From positions 1-40,471 of the forward strand of contig CAKPZU010000006.1 of NCBI GenBank assembly GCA_934215405.1: 40,471 nucleotides of DNA, in the 5' to 3' direction. The stretch comes from an uncultured Bacilli bacterium (GTDB lineage: Bacteria; Bacillota_I; Bacilli_A; RFN20; CAG-631). The notes under the pieces were generated by a model. The model was given only the letters and a program-made list of their open reading frames with translations. It was not told the origin of the DNA and did not search any database. Position numbers and translations under genes: made by a program. Below, one piece after another: positions 7,813-17,452 of the stretch (its first letter is position 1; every line of letters starts with the position of its first letter).

Positions 7813-8445
7813 TTACCCTCTAAAATCTTCTTTGTATGTTAATTTGATATTATCTCTTTCCCCATCAATTACATAAACATCTTCCTTTAATACCTCTTCA
7901 ATTAAGGAAGCATCATCAAAGTATGTACTAATTGCTTCCTCGTGTGCTTTTTTAATTAAAGATGTTTTAAAAGCCTGTGGTGTTTGGACAATTTTCAATT
8001 CATCTCTATTTAAGGTTTTCACAACCTTATTTTCTTTTATAACCTTAATTGTATCAGTAACATTAATTACTGGAATTATAACATTTTTATTTTCTAATTC
8101 CTTTACTAATCTATTTATTAAATCATTGCTTACAAAAGGACGAGCGCCATCATGAATTAAAACATATTCACTTTTTACTTCATTTAAAGCATTCTTAACT
8201 GACTCTTGACGAGTAAGCCCTCCTTTAATGTAAATAATTTTACTACTATTAAATAATTCTTTTAATTTTACTATTTCATCATTTGAATATGTAATAATTA
8301 TTTTTTCACATTTATCATCATCAATAAAATTCTTACAAGCTAAATTTATTACAGGAATATTATCTATTTTATAAAAAATTTTATTGTATCCAATATTTGC
8401 TCTTCTTGAGCTACCTGAGGCTAAAACAATTGCTGTGTATTTCAT
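7813..8445 (-). CDS. ispD: 2-C-methyl-D-erythritol 4-phosphate cytidylyltransferase IspD
   Basis: 210 residues. IspD transfers CMP from CTP to methylerythritol phosphate, the third step of the MEP route to isoprenoids. Visible are the nucleotide-binding N-terminus VLASGSSRRANIGYNK, the IHDGARPFV segment, and VTDTIKV with TPQAF. The Gly-rich loop is shorter than the classical GxGxRMG but keeps the following Lys (NK). TarI-like ribitol-phosphate cytidylyltransferases are related, and only the absence of tarJ-like neighbours favours IspD. Its ATG overlaps the TGA of the acetyltransferase (ATGA). Isoprenoids made this way would also supply the prenyl group that precedes the MiaB reaction, a plausible but unproven reason for their linkage. 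Confidence 0.88.
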   Translation of the reverse strand: MKYTAIVLASGSSRRANIGYNKIFYKIDNIPVINLACKNFIDDDKCEKIIITYSNDEIVKLKELFNSSKIIYIKGGLTRQESVKNALNEVKSEYVLIHDGARPFVSNDLINRLVKELENKNVIIPVINVTDTIKVIKENKVVKTLNRDELKIVQTPQAFKTSLIKKAHEEAISTYFDDASLIEEVLKEDVYVIDGERDNIKLTYKEDFRG

Positions 8446-9392
8446 ATTTCAAGTTCAAATTGTAAATAATATTTATAAACACTATAATCAAGTTGCTTAT
8501 AAAAATGAATATTTTTAGTTGCTAAAACAACAATTTTATTGCATCCACGTTTTATTATATAATTTCTAACGCTTTGATTTAATATTTCTTCATATCCTAT
8601 ATTTTTATAATCTTCATCTAATTTTTCAAATATAATATTACCTAAAGATGTTTTCTTCATAAAGATACTTGTTCTAAATAAGCTTTTATTTTCATCTTCA
8701 AAACGTGCAAAGCCAATTATTTTATCATCCTTACGTAATAAAACTATACGTCTTCCAGAACCGCCTTTTTCAAAATAGTTATTAATTAAGAAGGCTTCTC
8801 TATTATAATTATTTTTAACACATAATTTTAATAATTCATCCTTTTCCTCTTCTGTTGCGATTCCGACATTTACATCCTTAGTATTGCTATCGTTTCCTTC
8901 ATTTTCATCTTTAACAATATGAATCATATCAACAACGCCCTCTTTTTGAATAAAGCCTTTATTCATAAAGAATATTGGGGCATCATTTAATTCATTTGGG
9001 ACACCAGGAAAAAGCCCATTAATATCATTACCTACAATAATTTTATTAATTGTGCTGTGTTTTTTTATTTCTGAAATTGCAAGCTTTAATAAATCGCTGC
9101 CAATTCCCATATTTCGCATTTCCTTTTTAACAAAAATTAAAGAAATATTAGCTATGTTTTTTTCATTAATAAGTCCTGAATCCTTAAGCCATGTTTTAAT
9201 AAAGATAAACCCAACTGGCTCATTATCATATAAAGCTACAAAGGATGCTTCTTCATTTAAATTACTATCGTTAAGAATTAAATTTCTATATGAGCTTTTA
9301 CTTATTGGAAATGTTTTTCTATATTCACCATTCCAAAGATTGATTAAATTATTTAAATGCTTATATTTATTTATTGTTAAATATTGTAGCAT
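8442..9392 (-). CDS. GNAT-family N-acetyltransferase (two-lobed)
   Basis: 316 residues. Residues ~1-155 form a GNAT domain: FVALYDNEPVGFIFIK is the usual strand pair, and RNMGIGSDLLKLAI (residues ~93-106) is the acetyl-CoA loop of the R/QxxGxG/A type. Residues ~180-316 look like a second, weaker GNAT lobe (IIGFARFED; IKRGCNKIVVLATKNIHFYKQLDYSV), without a clear acetyl-CoA loop. Such tandem proteins are common in Firmicutes; the substrate is unknown. The ribosome site is weak, and the start is 4 bases beyond the lysS stop, so it probably depends on upstream translation. Confidence 0.82.
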   Translation of the reverse strand: MLQYLTINKYKHLNNLINLWNGEYRKTFPISKSSYRNLILNDSNLNEEASFVALYDNEPVGFIFIKTWLKDSGLINEKNIANISLIFVKKEMRNMGIGSDLLKLAISEIKKHSTINKIIVGNDINGLFPGVPNELNDAPIFFMNKGFIQKEGVVDMIHIVKDENEGNDSNTKDVNVGIATEEEKDELLKLCVKNNYNREAFLINNYFEKGGSGRRIVLLRKDDKIIGFARFEDENKSLFRTSIFMKKTSLGNIIFEKLDEDYKNIGYEEILNQSVRNYIIKRGCNKIVVLATKNIHFYKQLDYSVYKYYLQFELEI

Positions 9393-9396
9393 GCTA

Positions 9397-10905
9397 TTAA
9401 TCTTTCATTAATGGGAATAAAATAACATCTCTAATTGATTGTGAATTAGTAAAGAACATGACAATTCTATCAATACCCATACCAATTCCTCCAGCTGGTG
9501 GCATACCATATTCTAATGCTTCTAAAAAGTCATTATCAATATCTCCAGCTTCATCATTTCCTAAGCTCTTTTCCTTTAATTGCTCAACGAATCTATTTCT
9601 TTGGTCAATTGGATCATTTAATTCACTATAAGCGTTAGCAAATTCACATCCTGCAATATATAATTCAAAACGGTCAGCATAACGAGGATCATCAACGCAT
9701 ACCTTTGTAAGTGGTGAAATTTCAACAGGATGACGAATTAAGAATGTTGGTTGAATTAATGTATCCTCACAATATTCCTCAAAGAATAAATTTAAAATAT
9801 GGCCAACACCTGTAAAGTGATTTGGTACAAATAAGCCTTTATCAGTTGCTAGCTTTTTAGCTTCTTCAAATGATGTTATTGTATTAAAATCAATTCCAGT
9901 AACATCCTTTACTAAATCAACCATTGAAACAACCTTAAATGGCTTAGCAATATTTATAACTTGGCCATTCCATTCAAATTCTTCCTTACCATTAAAAACA
10001 TTTTTAGCAATACGCTTAAAGCAAGTCTCAGATAATTCCATCATTGAACGTAAATCACCATAGGCTTGATATAATTCAACAGTTGTAAATTCAGGTGAAT
10101 GCTTTGTATCCATTCCTTCATTTCTAAAGATACGACCTATTTCATAAACTCTTTCAAGGCCACCAACTAGTAATCTTTTTAAAGATAATTCAGTAGCAAT
10201 TCTTAAATAAAAATCTCTATCTAGTGCATTATGATGTGTAACAAATGGACGAGCTGCAGCTCCTGTTACCATACTTGTTAAACATGGAGTTTCAACCTCA
10301 ATAAAGCCAAGTGAATCAAAATATGCTTGCATTTCCCTAACAATCTTACTACGATAAATAGCTGTTAATCTTGATTGCTCGTTAACGATTAAATCGACAT
10401 ATCTTCTTCTATATCTTTCCTCAACATCAGTTAAGCCATGATATTTTTCAGGTAATGGTCTTAAAGATTTTACAAGGTGAGTATACTCAGTAACCTTTAA
10501 TGTTAACTCACCTGTATTAGTTTTCATAATTTCACCAGTTACACCAATAATATCACCAATATCAGAAAGCTTAAAAATACTATAGGCTTCCTCACCTATA
10601 ACATCCTTTCTAATATAAATTTGCATATTACCATCACGGTCTTGTAAATTACAAAAGGCAATTTTACCCATATCTCTTTTTGTAATTATTCTTCCAGCAA
10701 CAGTTGCAAATGTTACATTTTCTTCTAATTCTTCTTTAGTTTTATCAGTATAATTCTTTTTGATATCACAAATCTTATCCTTTACCTCAAAGCGTTTTCC
10801 AAAAGGCTCAACACCCTTTTCTTTTAGCTTATCGATTTTTTCCATTCTAATTTTTGTTTGCTCTTGTAAAGACAAAACAGGTTGATTATTGTTTTTATTT
10901 TCCAT
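9397..10905 (-). CDS. lysS: Lysyl-tRNA synthetase, class II
   Basis: 502 residues, standard length. The N-terminal OB-fold (~60-165) for anticodon binding has VAGRIITKRDMGKIAF. The class II core has motif 2, FRNEGMDTKHSPEFT, near residue 265, and motif 3, GGIGMGIDRIVM, near residue 470, with IRDVILFP at the end. First gene of the operon lysS, acetyltransferase, ispD, miaB, ylbF-family. The 5' leader from the predicted promoter is about 20 bases, too short for a T-box, so no tRNA-sensing riboswitch controls it here. Confidence 0.98.
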   Translation of the reverse strand: MENKNNNQPVLSLQEQTKIRMEKIDKLKEKGVEPFGKRFEVKDKICDIKKNYTDKTKEELEENVTFATVAGRIITKRDMGKIAFCNLQDRDGNMQIYIRKDVIGEEAYSIFKLSDIGDIIGVTGEIMKTNTGELTLKVTEYTHLVKSLRPLPEKYHGLTDVEERYRRRYVDLIVNEQSRLTAIYRSKIVREMQAYFDSLGFIEVETPCLTSMVTGAAARPFVTHHNALDRDFYLRIATELSLKRLLVGGLERVYEIGRIFRNEGMDTKHSPEFTTVELYQAYGDLRSMMELSETCFKRIAKNVFNGKEEFEWNGQVINIAKPFKVVSMVDLVKDVTGIDFNTITSFEEAKKLATDKGLFVPNHFTGVGHILNLFFEEYCEDTLIQPTFLIRHPVEISPLTKVCVDDPRYADRFELYIAGCEFANAYSELNDPIDQRNRFVEQLKEKSLGNDEAGDIDNDFLEALEYGMPPAGGIGMGIDRIVMFFTNSQSIRDVILFPLMKD

Positions 10906-10930
10906 AATTTCAATCCCTCATTTCGCGTAA

Positions 10931-10939
10931 ATTATAACA
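10931..10939 (-). promoter_or_regulatory. Extended -10 promoter of the lysS operon
   Basis: The minus strand reads TGTTATAAT, a full extended -10, about 26 bases upstream of the lysS ATG. The -35 region is only T-rich (ATTTTTTTTACT), as tolerated with an extended -10. Confidence 0.65.
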
Positions 10940-10983
10940 TAATTTAAGTAAAAAAAATATACATATGACTAAATTAAGCAAAC

Positions 10984-11014
10984 AAAAAGCACCTATTGTT
11001 TATTATAGATGCTT
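10984..11014 (-). terminator. Terminator of the eight-gene transport operon
   Basis: Stem AAGCACCTAT (10987-10996) pairs with ATAGATGCTT (11005-11014) with a single G/U-type mismatch and an 8-base loop. On the minus strand the stem is followed by TTTTTGTTTG. It lies 13 bases after the last permease stop and before the lysS promoter. Confidence 0.85.
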
Positions 11015-11026
11015 AATATGTTATTT

Positions 11027-12133
11027 TTATACGCCTGTTACACCAGTATTTTCAATACCTTCAACGAATTTCTTTTGAGTGAATGCATATAAAATCAATA
11101 ATGGGGCTATTGAAATAACTATAGCAGCTGATTGTAAACCAACTGAGTTACTTACATCCTCTGAAACATGTGATTCGCTATTACCTTGGCTCATTGTATA
11201 GTTAAATAAGCTTAATACCTCAGGAAGCGTTCTAAATTTCATATCATTTCCAGAGAAACTTGCTGTTAATTGTCCATAAATGAATTCATCGTTCCAGTTC
11301 CATACAAAGGCAAATAAGAATACTACTAAAATTGTTGGAAGTGACATTTTCAATATAACATGAACAAATATTTGAAAGAAATTAGCACCATCTATTTGAG
11401 CAGCTTCATCTAATGAAATTGGTATCATCTTAAAGAAGCTAAAGGCAATAAATATAAGTATTGATGAATTAATTCCTTGCCCTAGCATTGTAATTAATAG
11501 CATTGGTGTTGTTTTTACAACTCCGAAAATCGCATTTATTTTATGAGTTAATGGAGCTGATGAATTTAAGCCAAATAAGATTGCTGGGCTAGCTGTTTTA
11601 TTAATTAAAGAACGAAGCATAATACTTCTTGGTAATGCTAATAGCTGAGCTGGTAAAATAAATGCTAATATTAAACCAATAAACCAAAACTTTTTACCCT
11701 TAAAATCAAAACGAGCAAAAGCATAGCCTGCTAAGCATGCAACAATAGTTTGAAGTAATGCTGCCAATAATGAATAAATTGCTGAGTTAAACAATGTTGA
11801 AACAATAACATTTGAATATTGTTCATTAACGTAATAAATTTCTAGTGTTTTTACTGCATTTTTATAATTTGATAATGTTAAGCTTCTAGGAATCCAAACA
11901 ATATCTGGATTTTGTAAATCACCGACAGTTTTTAATGAATCAATTAAAACCTTAAATAATGGAAATAGGAAAATGTAGGAAAATGTTATTAATATGGCAT
12001 ATATTACTATTTTCATTAAAACGTTTTTAAATATTTTAGAAAACTTGTCATAGAATCTTAAAATTTTAGGAGAATGTAAAAATGCTTTAAAAGAATTAAA
12101 GCTATCTTTTAATTTATATGCTAAACGTTCCAT
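11027..12133 (-). CDS. ABC sugar permease, MalG-like (second pair)
   Basis: 368 residues, longer than the usual ~280. The permease core begins near residue 40 with a first membrane segment (VIYAILITFSYIFLFPLF) and keeps the inner-membrane EAA loop as SLDEAAQIDGANFFQIF, the site that docks the ATPase. The first ~35 residues are a charged amphipathic cytoplasmic tail, and there is an extra extracellular insertion between segments (LRSLINKTASPAILFG and LTHKINAIFG). The clean AGGG site (GGAGGG) seven bases upstream fixes the start. It is the last gene of the operon, 3 bases after its partner, and the two should form a heterodimer. Substrate unknown. Confidence 0.92.
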   Translation of the reverse strand: MERLAYKLKDSFNSFKAFLHSPKILRFYDKFSKIFKNVLMKIVIYAILITFSYIFLFPLFKVLIDSLKTVGDLQNPDIVWIPRSLTLSNYKNAVKTLEIYYVNEQYSNVIVSTLFNSAIYSLLAALLQTIVACLAGYAFARFDFKGKKFWFIGLILAFILPAQLLALPRSIMLRSLINKTASPAILFGLNSSAPLTHKINAIFGVVKTTPMLLITMLGQGINSSILIFIAFSFFKMIPISLDEAAQIDGANFFQIFVHVILKMSLPTILVVFLFAFVWNWNDEFIYGQLTASFSGNDMKFRTLPEVLSLFNYTMSQGNSESHVSEDVSNSVGLQSAAIVISIAPLLILYAFTQKKFVEGIENTGVTGV

Positions 12134-12136
12134 ATA

Positions 12137-14905
12137 TTATCCCTCCATCTCTTTCTTTTCCTTTTTTTCTTTTCTAACATTTACAAATTTAATTAACGGA
12201 GCAAAAATAGTATTTAAGCCCTTATTAATTTCATTAATATGGAAAAATTCAATTGCTTTAGCCTTTCTTGCTTGCTTTCTTTTCTTTTCCTTTTCCATTT
12301 CTTCAAAGTTTTTAGTCTTTGAAACAAATTCCTTTTCTCTAAATAATAGGAATGAAACTAAAACAAATAATAAGACAATAACTGTTTGACACCAAGCACC
12401 AAGTGATGCTAAGCCTAAATTCTTAGAGCCGCTATCGCTTAAAATTACATTAATCCATGAGTTAATTGGGTTTATTGAGCCAATATCAATAGTTGATACC
12501 TGCATAATTGTAAATAAGCAAACAATTAGCATTATTGACTTAATTAATGGGAAGGTAATAGCCCAAAGCATTTGCCATTTATTTGCACCATCTATTTCAG
12601 CTGCTTCATATAATTGTCTATTAATTTTTTGAAGGGCTGAAATGAATAATACAATTGGTACGCCTGTCATCCACAAAATAATTACGAAGTTTGAAAAAAC
12701 ATTTTTTGCATAAGAATATGCTTTTGTAGAAAATGACTGCAAAATTTTTGAAATTGATGTGCCATCTAAGGAAATCTTTATTGATGAACCATCACCACTT
12801 TCAAAAAACATCTTAATTAGTGGACCTGAAATTATTACAACCGGTAGGAAATAAATTATTCTAAATAAAGTACGTCCTTTGATTTTTGAATTAAGTAGCA
12901 TTGCTAAAACGAAAGCAATAAATACTACAATAGGAACAAAGAACAATAAATTTTGAAAGAATTGTAATAAATATTTTGGAAAATAAACATCCTTTAAAAA
13001 TAGTATGTCAAAATTACTTGATCCAACATAGTTTGGAAATGTTAAACCATCTTTAAAATTAAAATCAATTAATTTTCCATAGCCACTCTTATTAATATCA
13101 TAAGTGACATTTGACACTAGCATTAATAAGCTATAAAAGATTGGATATAATGTAAAGACTAAAAAGCCTATTGCCCAAATGCTTAAAAATAAATACCCAA
13201 GCTTATTTTCTCTAGTTGTTGTTGAAGAATTTCTTCTGAATTTTGATGTTTTAAAGTCCTTATTATTTTCTCTAGCTAAATCTCTTTTTTCTTTCTTTTC
13301 CTCTTCTAATAGCTTTTTAATTTCTAAGCTATGATTAAATCTATAAGAAAGAGGCTTTGGATGTGATACGCCAATAACTTTAGTTTGATAATCCTGCTTT
13401 TCCTGGTTAATCTTTTTCTTATTATTTTTATAAGCCTTTAAATAAGTCTTTAATTGATTAGCGTTGATTTCCTTCTTATAAAGCTTTAAAACCTCTTTAA
13501 TTTCAGAAGCCTTATTACCATCAGCAATTTTTAAGGCTTGCTTAGCACTTACCTTTTGCTCTAAGTAAAGTTCCTTACGCTTAGCTTTATCGCTTTTAAT
13601 TGTTGCATAATCAGCATGAAGCTCTTCCTTTAAGGCTTTTAGCTTATTTTCATGCTCGATTTTTAATTCATCAATTGTAGATGATGTATTTTCTGGTGAA
13701 TGTATGAATTTTACGTAACTATCAAAATCCTTAAAGGCTAAAGCCTTCTCCTTAGGTAGGGTTTTAATAATGCCTTTTCTATATTCTTCATTTTCTTTTT
13801 CATATTCATCCTCTTGTACCTTTAAAAAGTCATAAAAGAATGGACAAATAGCAAGAACATAGTCTTTAATTAATTGATAAATCCTATTAAATACTTCATT
13901 GTTTGGTAGCTTAAAGCATGCGACAACATCCTTAAGTAGCTGCATTTGCTTTTCATCCTCTACTACTACACTTATTTCATAATCAGCATTCTTGCTAGCA
14001 TTTATTATAGCGATATTTTCATTTAATTCGCCTGTAAGCTTAGCTATGTGATTATTGTTTAATAATATTTTATTATCATTATCGCTTATTTCTTTACAAA
14101 TTTCATTATATTCTTCGTCTACATCGATTTTATCTTTTTTTTGCTCGTTTAGAGTTTTAAGATCAACTTTTTTATAAATATTATCAATTAATAGCTTTTC
14201 ATTATCTTCATAATAAGCTATTAGCTCCTTCTTTATATCGTTAATTCTTTGACGAGTCTGTAGGGCATATGATTTTTTAGCAGTTTCATCAATTACCTTT
14301 ATTATCAAAGGATAAATAGTAGATAAATCATCAGAAGCCTTCTTTTTAAGAGCATTATATTTATTAACTGTCTCGTTATAAAAGTCTATATAAGAAATTT
14401 TATTATAATATGGAATAATTGGATTTTCACTATAAAGCTCATCTAAAAGCCTATTTAGCTCTAGCTTATAGTTAATTTCATTTTCTTTAAAAATATTATC
14501 CCATTTAGCAATAAATTTTTCTTCTGAATAATTAATATCATAAATAGCTGTATTATGTCTATTAATTGACATTATCTTACGAATTTCTTCTTTTGATAAA
14601 GTATTTCTAGCAATATGAACATATGACCAATTTAAACGATGTAATTGTGCTGCATTTTTTAAAACTATTGCTTTAGCATCATGCGAATTTTTTAAAAATA
14701 AGCCTTTAACATTTTCATCTAAATGCTCTTTTCTTTTCAAAAGTAAATTTGTTTCACCTTTAACACTCTTAATTGACACTTTTTCATTTAAAGCTTTAAT
14801 AGAAATAATAGTTTTATTTTTAACGCTTTTTATTTCGTTTTCAGAAATCTTTAAGGCCATGTTATAAGATTGCTGCACATGTAAGCTCATTTCATTTTTT
14901 ACCAT
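12137..14905 (-). CDS. MalF-like ABC permease with ~565-residue cytoplasmic N-terminal extension
   Basis: 922 residues against ~300 for a normal MalF-type permease. Membrane segments begin near residue 567 (NKLGYLFLSIWAIGFLVF), and the EAA loop is YEAAEIDGANKWQMLW near residue 768, so the C-terminal third is an ordinary sugar permease. Residues 1-565 have no membrane segment or signal peptide and are highly charged, mostly helical and probably coiled-coil (for example DELKIEHENKLKALKEELHA), with SYVHIARNTLSKEEIRKIM near residue 95. A basic tail (KKRKQARKAK) follows the last helix. The AGGAGG site before the first ATG and the uninterrupted frame argue for a genuine long protein rather than a fused misreading. 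The role of the extension is unknown; cytoskeletal, scaffold or ATPase-regulating functions are possible. Confidence 0.85.
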   Translation of the reverse strand: MVKNEMSLHVQQSYNMALKISENEIKSVKNKTIISIKALNEKVSIKSVKGETNLLLKRKEHLDENVKGLFLKNSHDAKAIVLKNAAQLHRLNWSYVHIARNTLSKEEIRKIMSINRHNTAIYDINYSEEKFIAKWDNIFKENEINYKLELNRLLDELYSENPIIPYYNKISYIDFYNETVNKYNALKKKASDDLSTIYPLIIKVIDETAKKSYALQTRQRINDIKKELIAYYEDNEKLLIDNIYKKVDLKTLNEQKKDKIDVDEEYNEICKEISDNDNKILLNNNHIAKLTGELNENIAIINASKNADYEISVVVEDEKQMQLLKDVVACFKLPNNEVFNRIYQLIKDYVLAICPFFYDFLKVQEDEYEKENEEYRKGIIKTLPKEKALAFKDFDSYVKFIHSPENTSSTIDELKIEHENKLKALKEELHADYATIKSDKAKRKELYLEQKVSAKQALKIADGNKASEIKEVLKLYKKEINANQLKTYLKAYKNNKKKINQEKQDYQTKVIGVSHPKPLSYRFNHSLEIKKLLEEEKKEKRDLARENNKDFKTSKFRRNSSTTTRENKLGYLFLSIWAIGFLVFTLYPIFYSLLMLVSNVTYDINKSGYGKLIDFNFKDGLTFPNYVGSSNFDILFLKDVYFPKYLLQFFQNLLFFVPIVVFIAFVLAMLLNSKIKGRTLFRIIYFLPVVIISGPLIKMFFESGDGSSIKISLDGTSISKILQSFSTKAYSYAKNVFSNFVIILWMTGVPIVLFISALQKINRQLYEAAEIDGANKWQMLWAITFPLIKSIMLIVCLFTIMQVSTIDIGSINPINSWINVILSDSGSKNLGLASLGAWCQTVIVLLFVLVSFLLFREKEFVSKTKNFEEMEKEKKRKQARKAKAIEFFHINEINKGLNTIFAPLIKFVNVRKEKKEKKEMEG

Positions 14906-14917
14906 ACATATTTCCTC

Positions 14918-17452
14918 CTATTTTAATTCCATAGCACTTAAAGCATCTATTGTATATTTTTTATTATTGTAAGTATATTCAACTGGATAATCAAAGTAAT
15001 TAATAGCAATTGTAGTTTTATCGTTAGCTATCTTTCCATCCTTATATGTGGCATATGTATTAATATATAATCCTAAAGAGCCATCAGCGAATTCGGCAAC
15101 CTCCCTATTAATAATTGTCTTACCTTGAACTAGATTTAATAATGGTGTAACCTTATTAGAGATATTTATTATCATATCCTTATAAGATGTATATGCTGTT
15201 GAAAACCAGTCACGCGCATTTGTATACATAACATCTGTATTTTCATTTGCTGTAATAATAAACGATGGATTTAAATTATAATCAATCATTTTTAATTGTG
15301 CAATTTCATCATAGAATGAGAAGTTAGCATATTCTGCATACATATTAACAAGACCACTTAAAACAATTTCCATAAACGGAACAGAATCTGTTTCACATTG
15401 ATATTGCGAATTATAAACAGAAATATTTGTAAACTTTTCATAGTTTTTCCATAAGAACAAATTAGGTGTATCACCAGATAAGGTTACTTTGCTTGAAGCT
15501 TCCTTCGTTGATTGATAAAGCGAATTAGCAGCTTGCGCATAAGTTAATTTTTTACCATAGTCAGGTACTAAAAGGGTTGAAATACCACCAGTTGTAATAC
15601 CAACATTTTCTCCAAGATCTTTAATAGCATCAGCTTGCTTATTTAGCCAAATGCCAGCATTATCTGCATTTGTATATTCCCACCAAGTTATTGGCTTACT
15701 CTTATCGGCTAAAATATAAATTCCATAATCTCTTGATAAGGCCTTAACACAATAGGCATTAAAGTTAGACATTTGAGCTTTATTAATCATTCCATATTGC
15801 TGGTATAAATCAATATCATAGCCATATGCTGCTGCATCACTAATTAATCTTTTTAAGCCATTTATTCCACCAGCATTGCTATTATATTTGGTAGTCCATG
15901 GCTTAGCCATTGTTATACCACCATTTTGCCAGCCATATAGGGTAGATGTAATGTGACTAATATTTGAGTTATGTAACTCATTTAAGATATTACGAGTTTG
16001 TTCAAAGCTTGTTATATCTACATCACTATAGCCAAAAATTCCTTCCTTAACATCGCAAATCAAGAAGTCAACCTTTGGTCCATTTTCTATTTTAACATCT
16101 TCTTTAATTAAATGATTTTTTGTAATATAATCACGATATTTTAATGCCATACCAACATAATTTGCTGGTAGTTCGCCATTTTTACCATCACCAGTTAAGA
16201 AATTATAGCTTAAACCAATATCATAATGGAAAATCTCATCAGAGGTTAGCATTTGAGTACTTGTCTTTCCTGAAAATCTAACAATATATGTTCTATTTCT
16301 TTCAAAGCGTGGTTGGATAGATGAGTATTCATAGGTATGTGATCTTCCTCTAAATACTAAGCCAAAATACTCGCTTCCTTTTGTCGCATAGGCTACAAAG
16401 GCATCTTGATTATTACCATAGGCAACTCCCCAAACAGGCATAGAAATATGCTTTTCCTTAACATAATCAGGTTCTTCGATAGTATTACCCTTATCAAATT
16501 CCTTCTTCTCATAAAAATCTCTATAAGGATCACTATATACATCATAATAATATTTTGTATTATCATAATACTTAACATTATCAAATCTTATTAATGCTCC
16601 AGAACCATCTGGAACGAAAATATAGCCATTTAAATTTGTTTTAGGATTATCACTTATTGTTGATAAATCAGAGAAATCACATGCACCATAGCCCCTTGCA
16701 TCTGGACTTTTAATACGGCATTGAATCATTTTACCACCAGATTGTCCAAGGCATGGGAATGGGAATATTGCTTCAACATAATCCTTGCTCTTTCCATAAA
16801 TATCTTCATCATACATATTTAAATCAAAGCCAGTTTCAGTAAATGTTAATCTAATGTTAAATTTAAATTCATTTACTACAACACCACTAACCTCTGTTAT
16901 AGATTCTAGCTTAACCATCCATTCATTACTATATTTATTGTGTCCGAATAGGGATGATTTAGTAAACACCTTATTTGTTTTACTTTCAACATTTGATTTA
17001 CTTTGTGTAAAATAAGTAAAATACAATAAAGCATTTATTTCAGCATAATGCTGATTTGTTGCTTTTCCATTTCCCATTGGGCCAACATCAATAACAGCCT
17101 CATAATATTCTTTAGAATATTGCTTAATATCTGAATATTTACTTAATGCTTCTGCTTCGGTATAATTATCTGCTCCGCTTGACCAAACAAAACCAGATTT
17201 TTTATTTAAAAATTTGAAAATATTTTTGGAACTTGAATAATAATATTCAAAGTTTTTATTTTCATAAATTTTTGTATAGCCATCTGTATTGTTTATAGCA
17301 ATATTATATTCTGAAGGAGAATAAGATTCATTACGATTAGTTTGCTCTAAAGCATTAGTTTTTTTGCTTGATCCATAGCCAATTGAAATACATGCTACAG
17401 CACATAGCATCACACCTAATGTTATAAATATTTTTTTAATACCAGCCTGCAC
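14918..17452 (-). CDS. Large exported DUF5696-like protein with probable glycosidase-like barrel
   Basis: 844 residues. The start is a GTG with AAGAGGTGA upstream, inside the end of the Yip1 gene. Residues 1-35 form a signal peptide or N-terminal anchor (FITLGVMLCAVACISIGYG); there is a Cys in the hydrophobic stretch but no convincing lipobox. Residues ~40-450 are beta-rich with many Tyr/Asp. Residues ~460-740 alternate strands and helices like a sugar-hydrolase TIM barrel: KVDFLICDVKEGIF, HITSTLYGWQNGG, GYDIDLYQQYG, and GENVGITTGGIST. A C-terminal beta domain follows. Overall order (beta-sandwich, barrel, beta) recalls GH families that act on glycans, and acidic residues are available, but no catalytic pair can be assigned. 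I assign it to the uncharacterised DUF5696 group from overall resemblance only. Confidence 0.7.
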   Translation of the reverse strand: MQAGIKKIFITLGVMLCAVACISIGYGSSKKTNALEQTNRNESYSPSEYNIAINNTDGYTKIYENKNFEYYYSSSKNIFKFLNKKSGFVWSSGADNYTEAEALSKYSDIKQYSKEYYEAVIDVGPMGNGKATNQHYAEINALLYFTYFTQSKSNVESKTNKVFTKSSLFGHNKYSNEWMVKLESITEVSGVVVNEFKFNIRLTFTETGFDLNMYDEDIYGKSKDYVEAIFPFPCLGQSGGKMIQCRIKSPDARGYGACDFSDLSTISDNPKTNLNGYIFVPDGSGALIRFDNVKYYDNTKYYYDVYSDPYRDFYEKKEFDKGNTIEEPDYVKEKHISMPVWGVAYGNNQDAFVAYATKGSEYFGLVFRGRSHTYEYSSIQPRFERNRTYIVRFSGKTSTQMLTSDEIFHYDIGLSYNFLTGDGKNGELPANYVGMALKYRDYITKNHLIKEDVKIENGPKVDFLICDVKEGIFGYSDVDITSFEQTRNILNELHNSNISHITSTLYGWQNGGITMAKPWTTKYNSNAGGINGLKRLISDAAAYGYDIDLYQQYGMINKAQMSNFNAYCVKALSRDYGIYILADKSKPITWWEYTNADNAGIWLNKQADAIKDLGENVGITTGGISTLLVPDYGKKLTYAQAANSLYQSTKEASSKVTLSGDTPNLFLWKNYEKFTNISVYNSQYQCETDSVPFMEIVLSGLVNMYAEYANFSFYDEIAQLKMIDYNLNPSFIITANENTDVMYTNARDWFSTAYTSYKDMIINISNKVTPLLNLVQGKTIINREVAEFADGSLGLYINTYATYKDGKIANDKTTIAINYFDYPVEYTYNNKKYTIDALSAMELK

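Noticed and set aside
10906..10930. T-box riboswitch ahead of lysS (and ahead of serS)
   Set aside because: The lysS leader is only about 20 bases long, and serS sits inside an operon directly after gyrA. There is no room for the T-box structure and no terminator/antiterminator.
12137..14905. Sequencing or assembly fusion of two genes to explain the long permease
   Set aside because: A single uninterrupted frame with a strong ribosome site at the first ATG, uniform composition and no internal ribosome site near residue 560 make one long protein more likely.
16406..16594. Small plus-strand reading frame inside the DUF5696-like gene
   Set aside because: It is a shadow of the minus-strand coding sequence without a ribosome site; the same applies to all other short frames opposite real genes.
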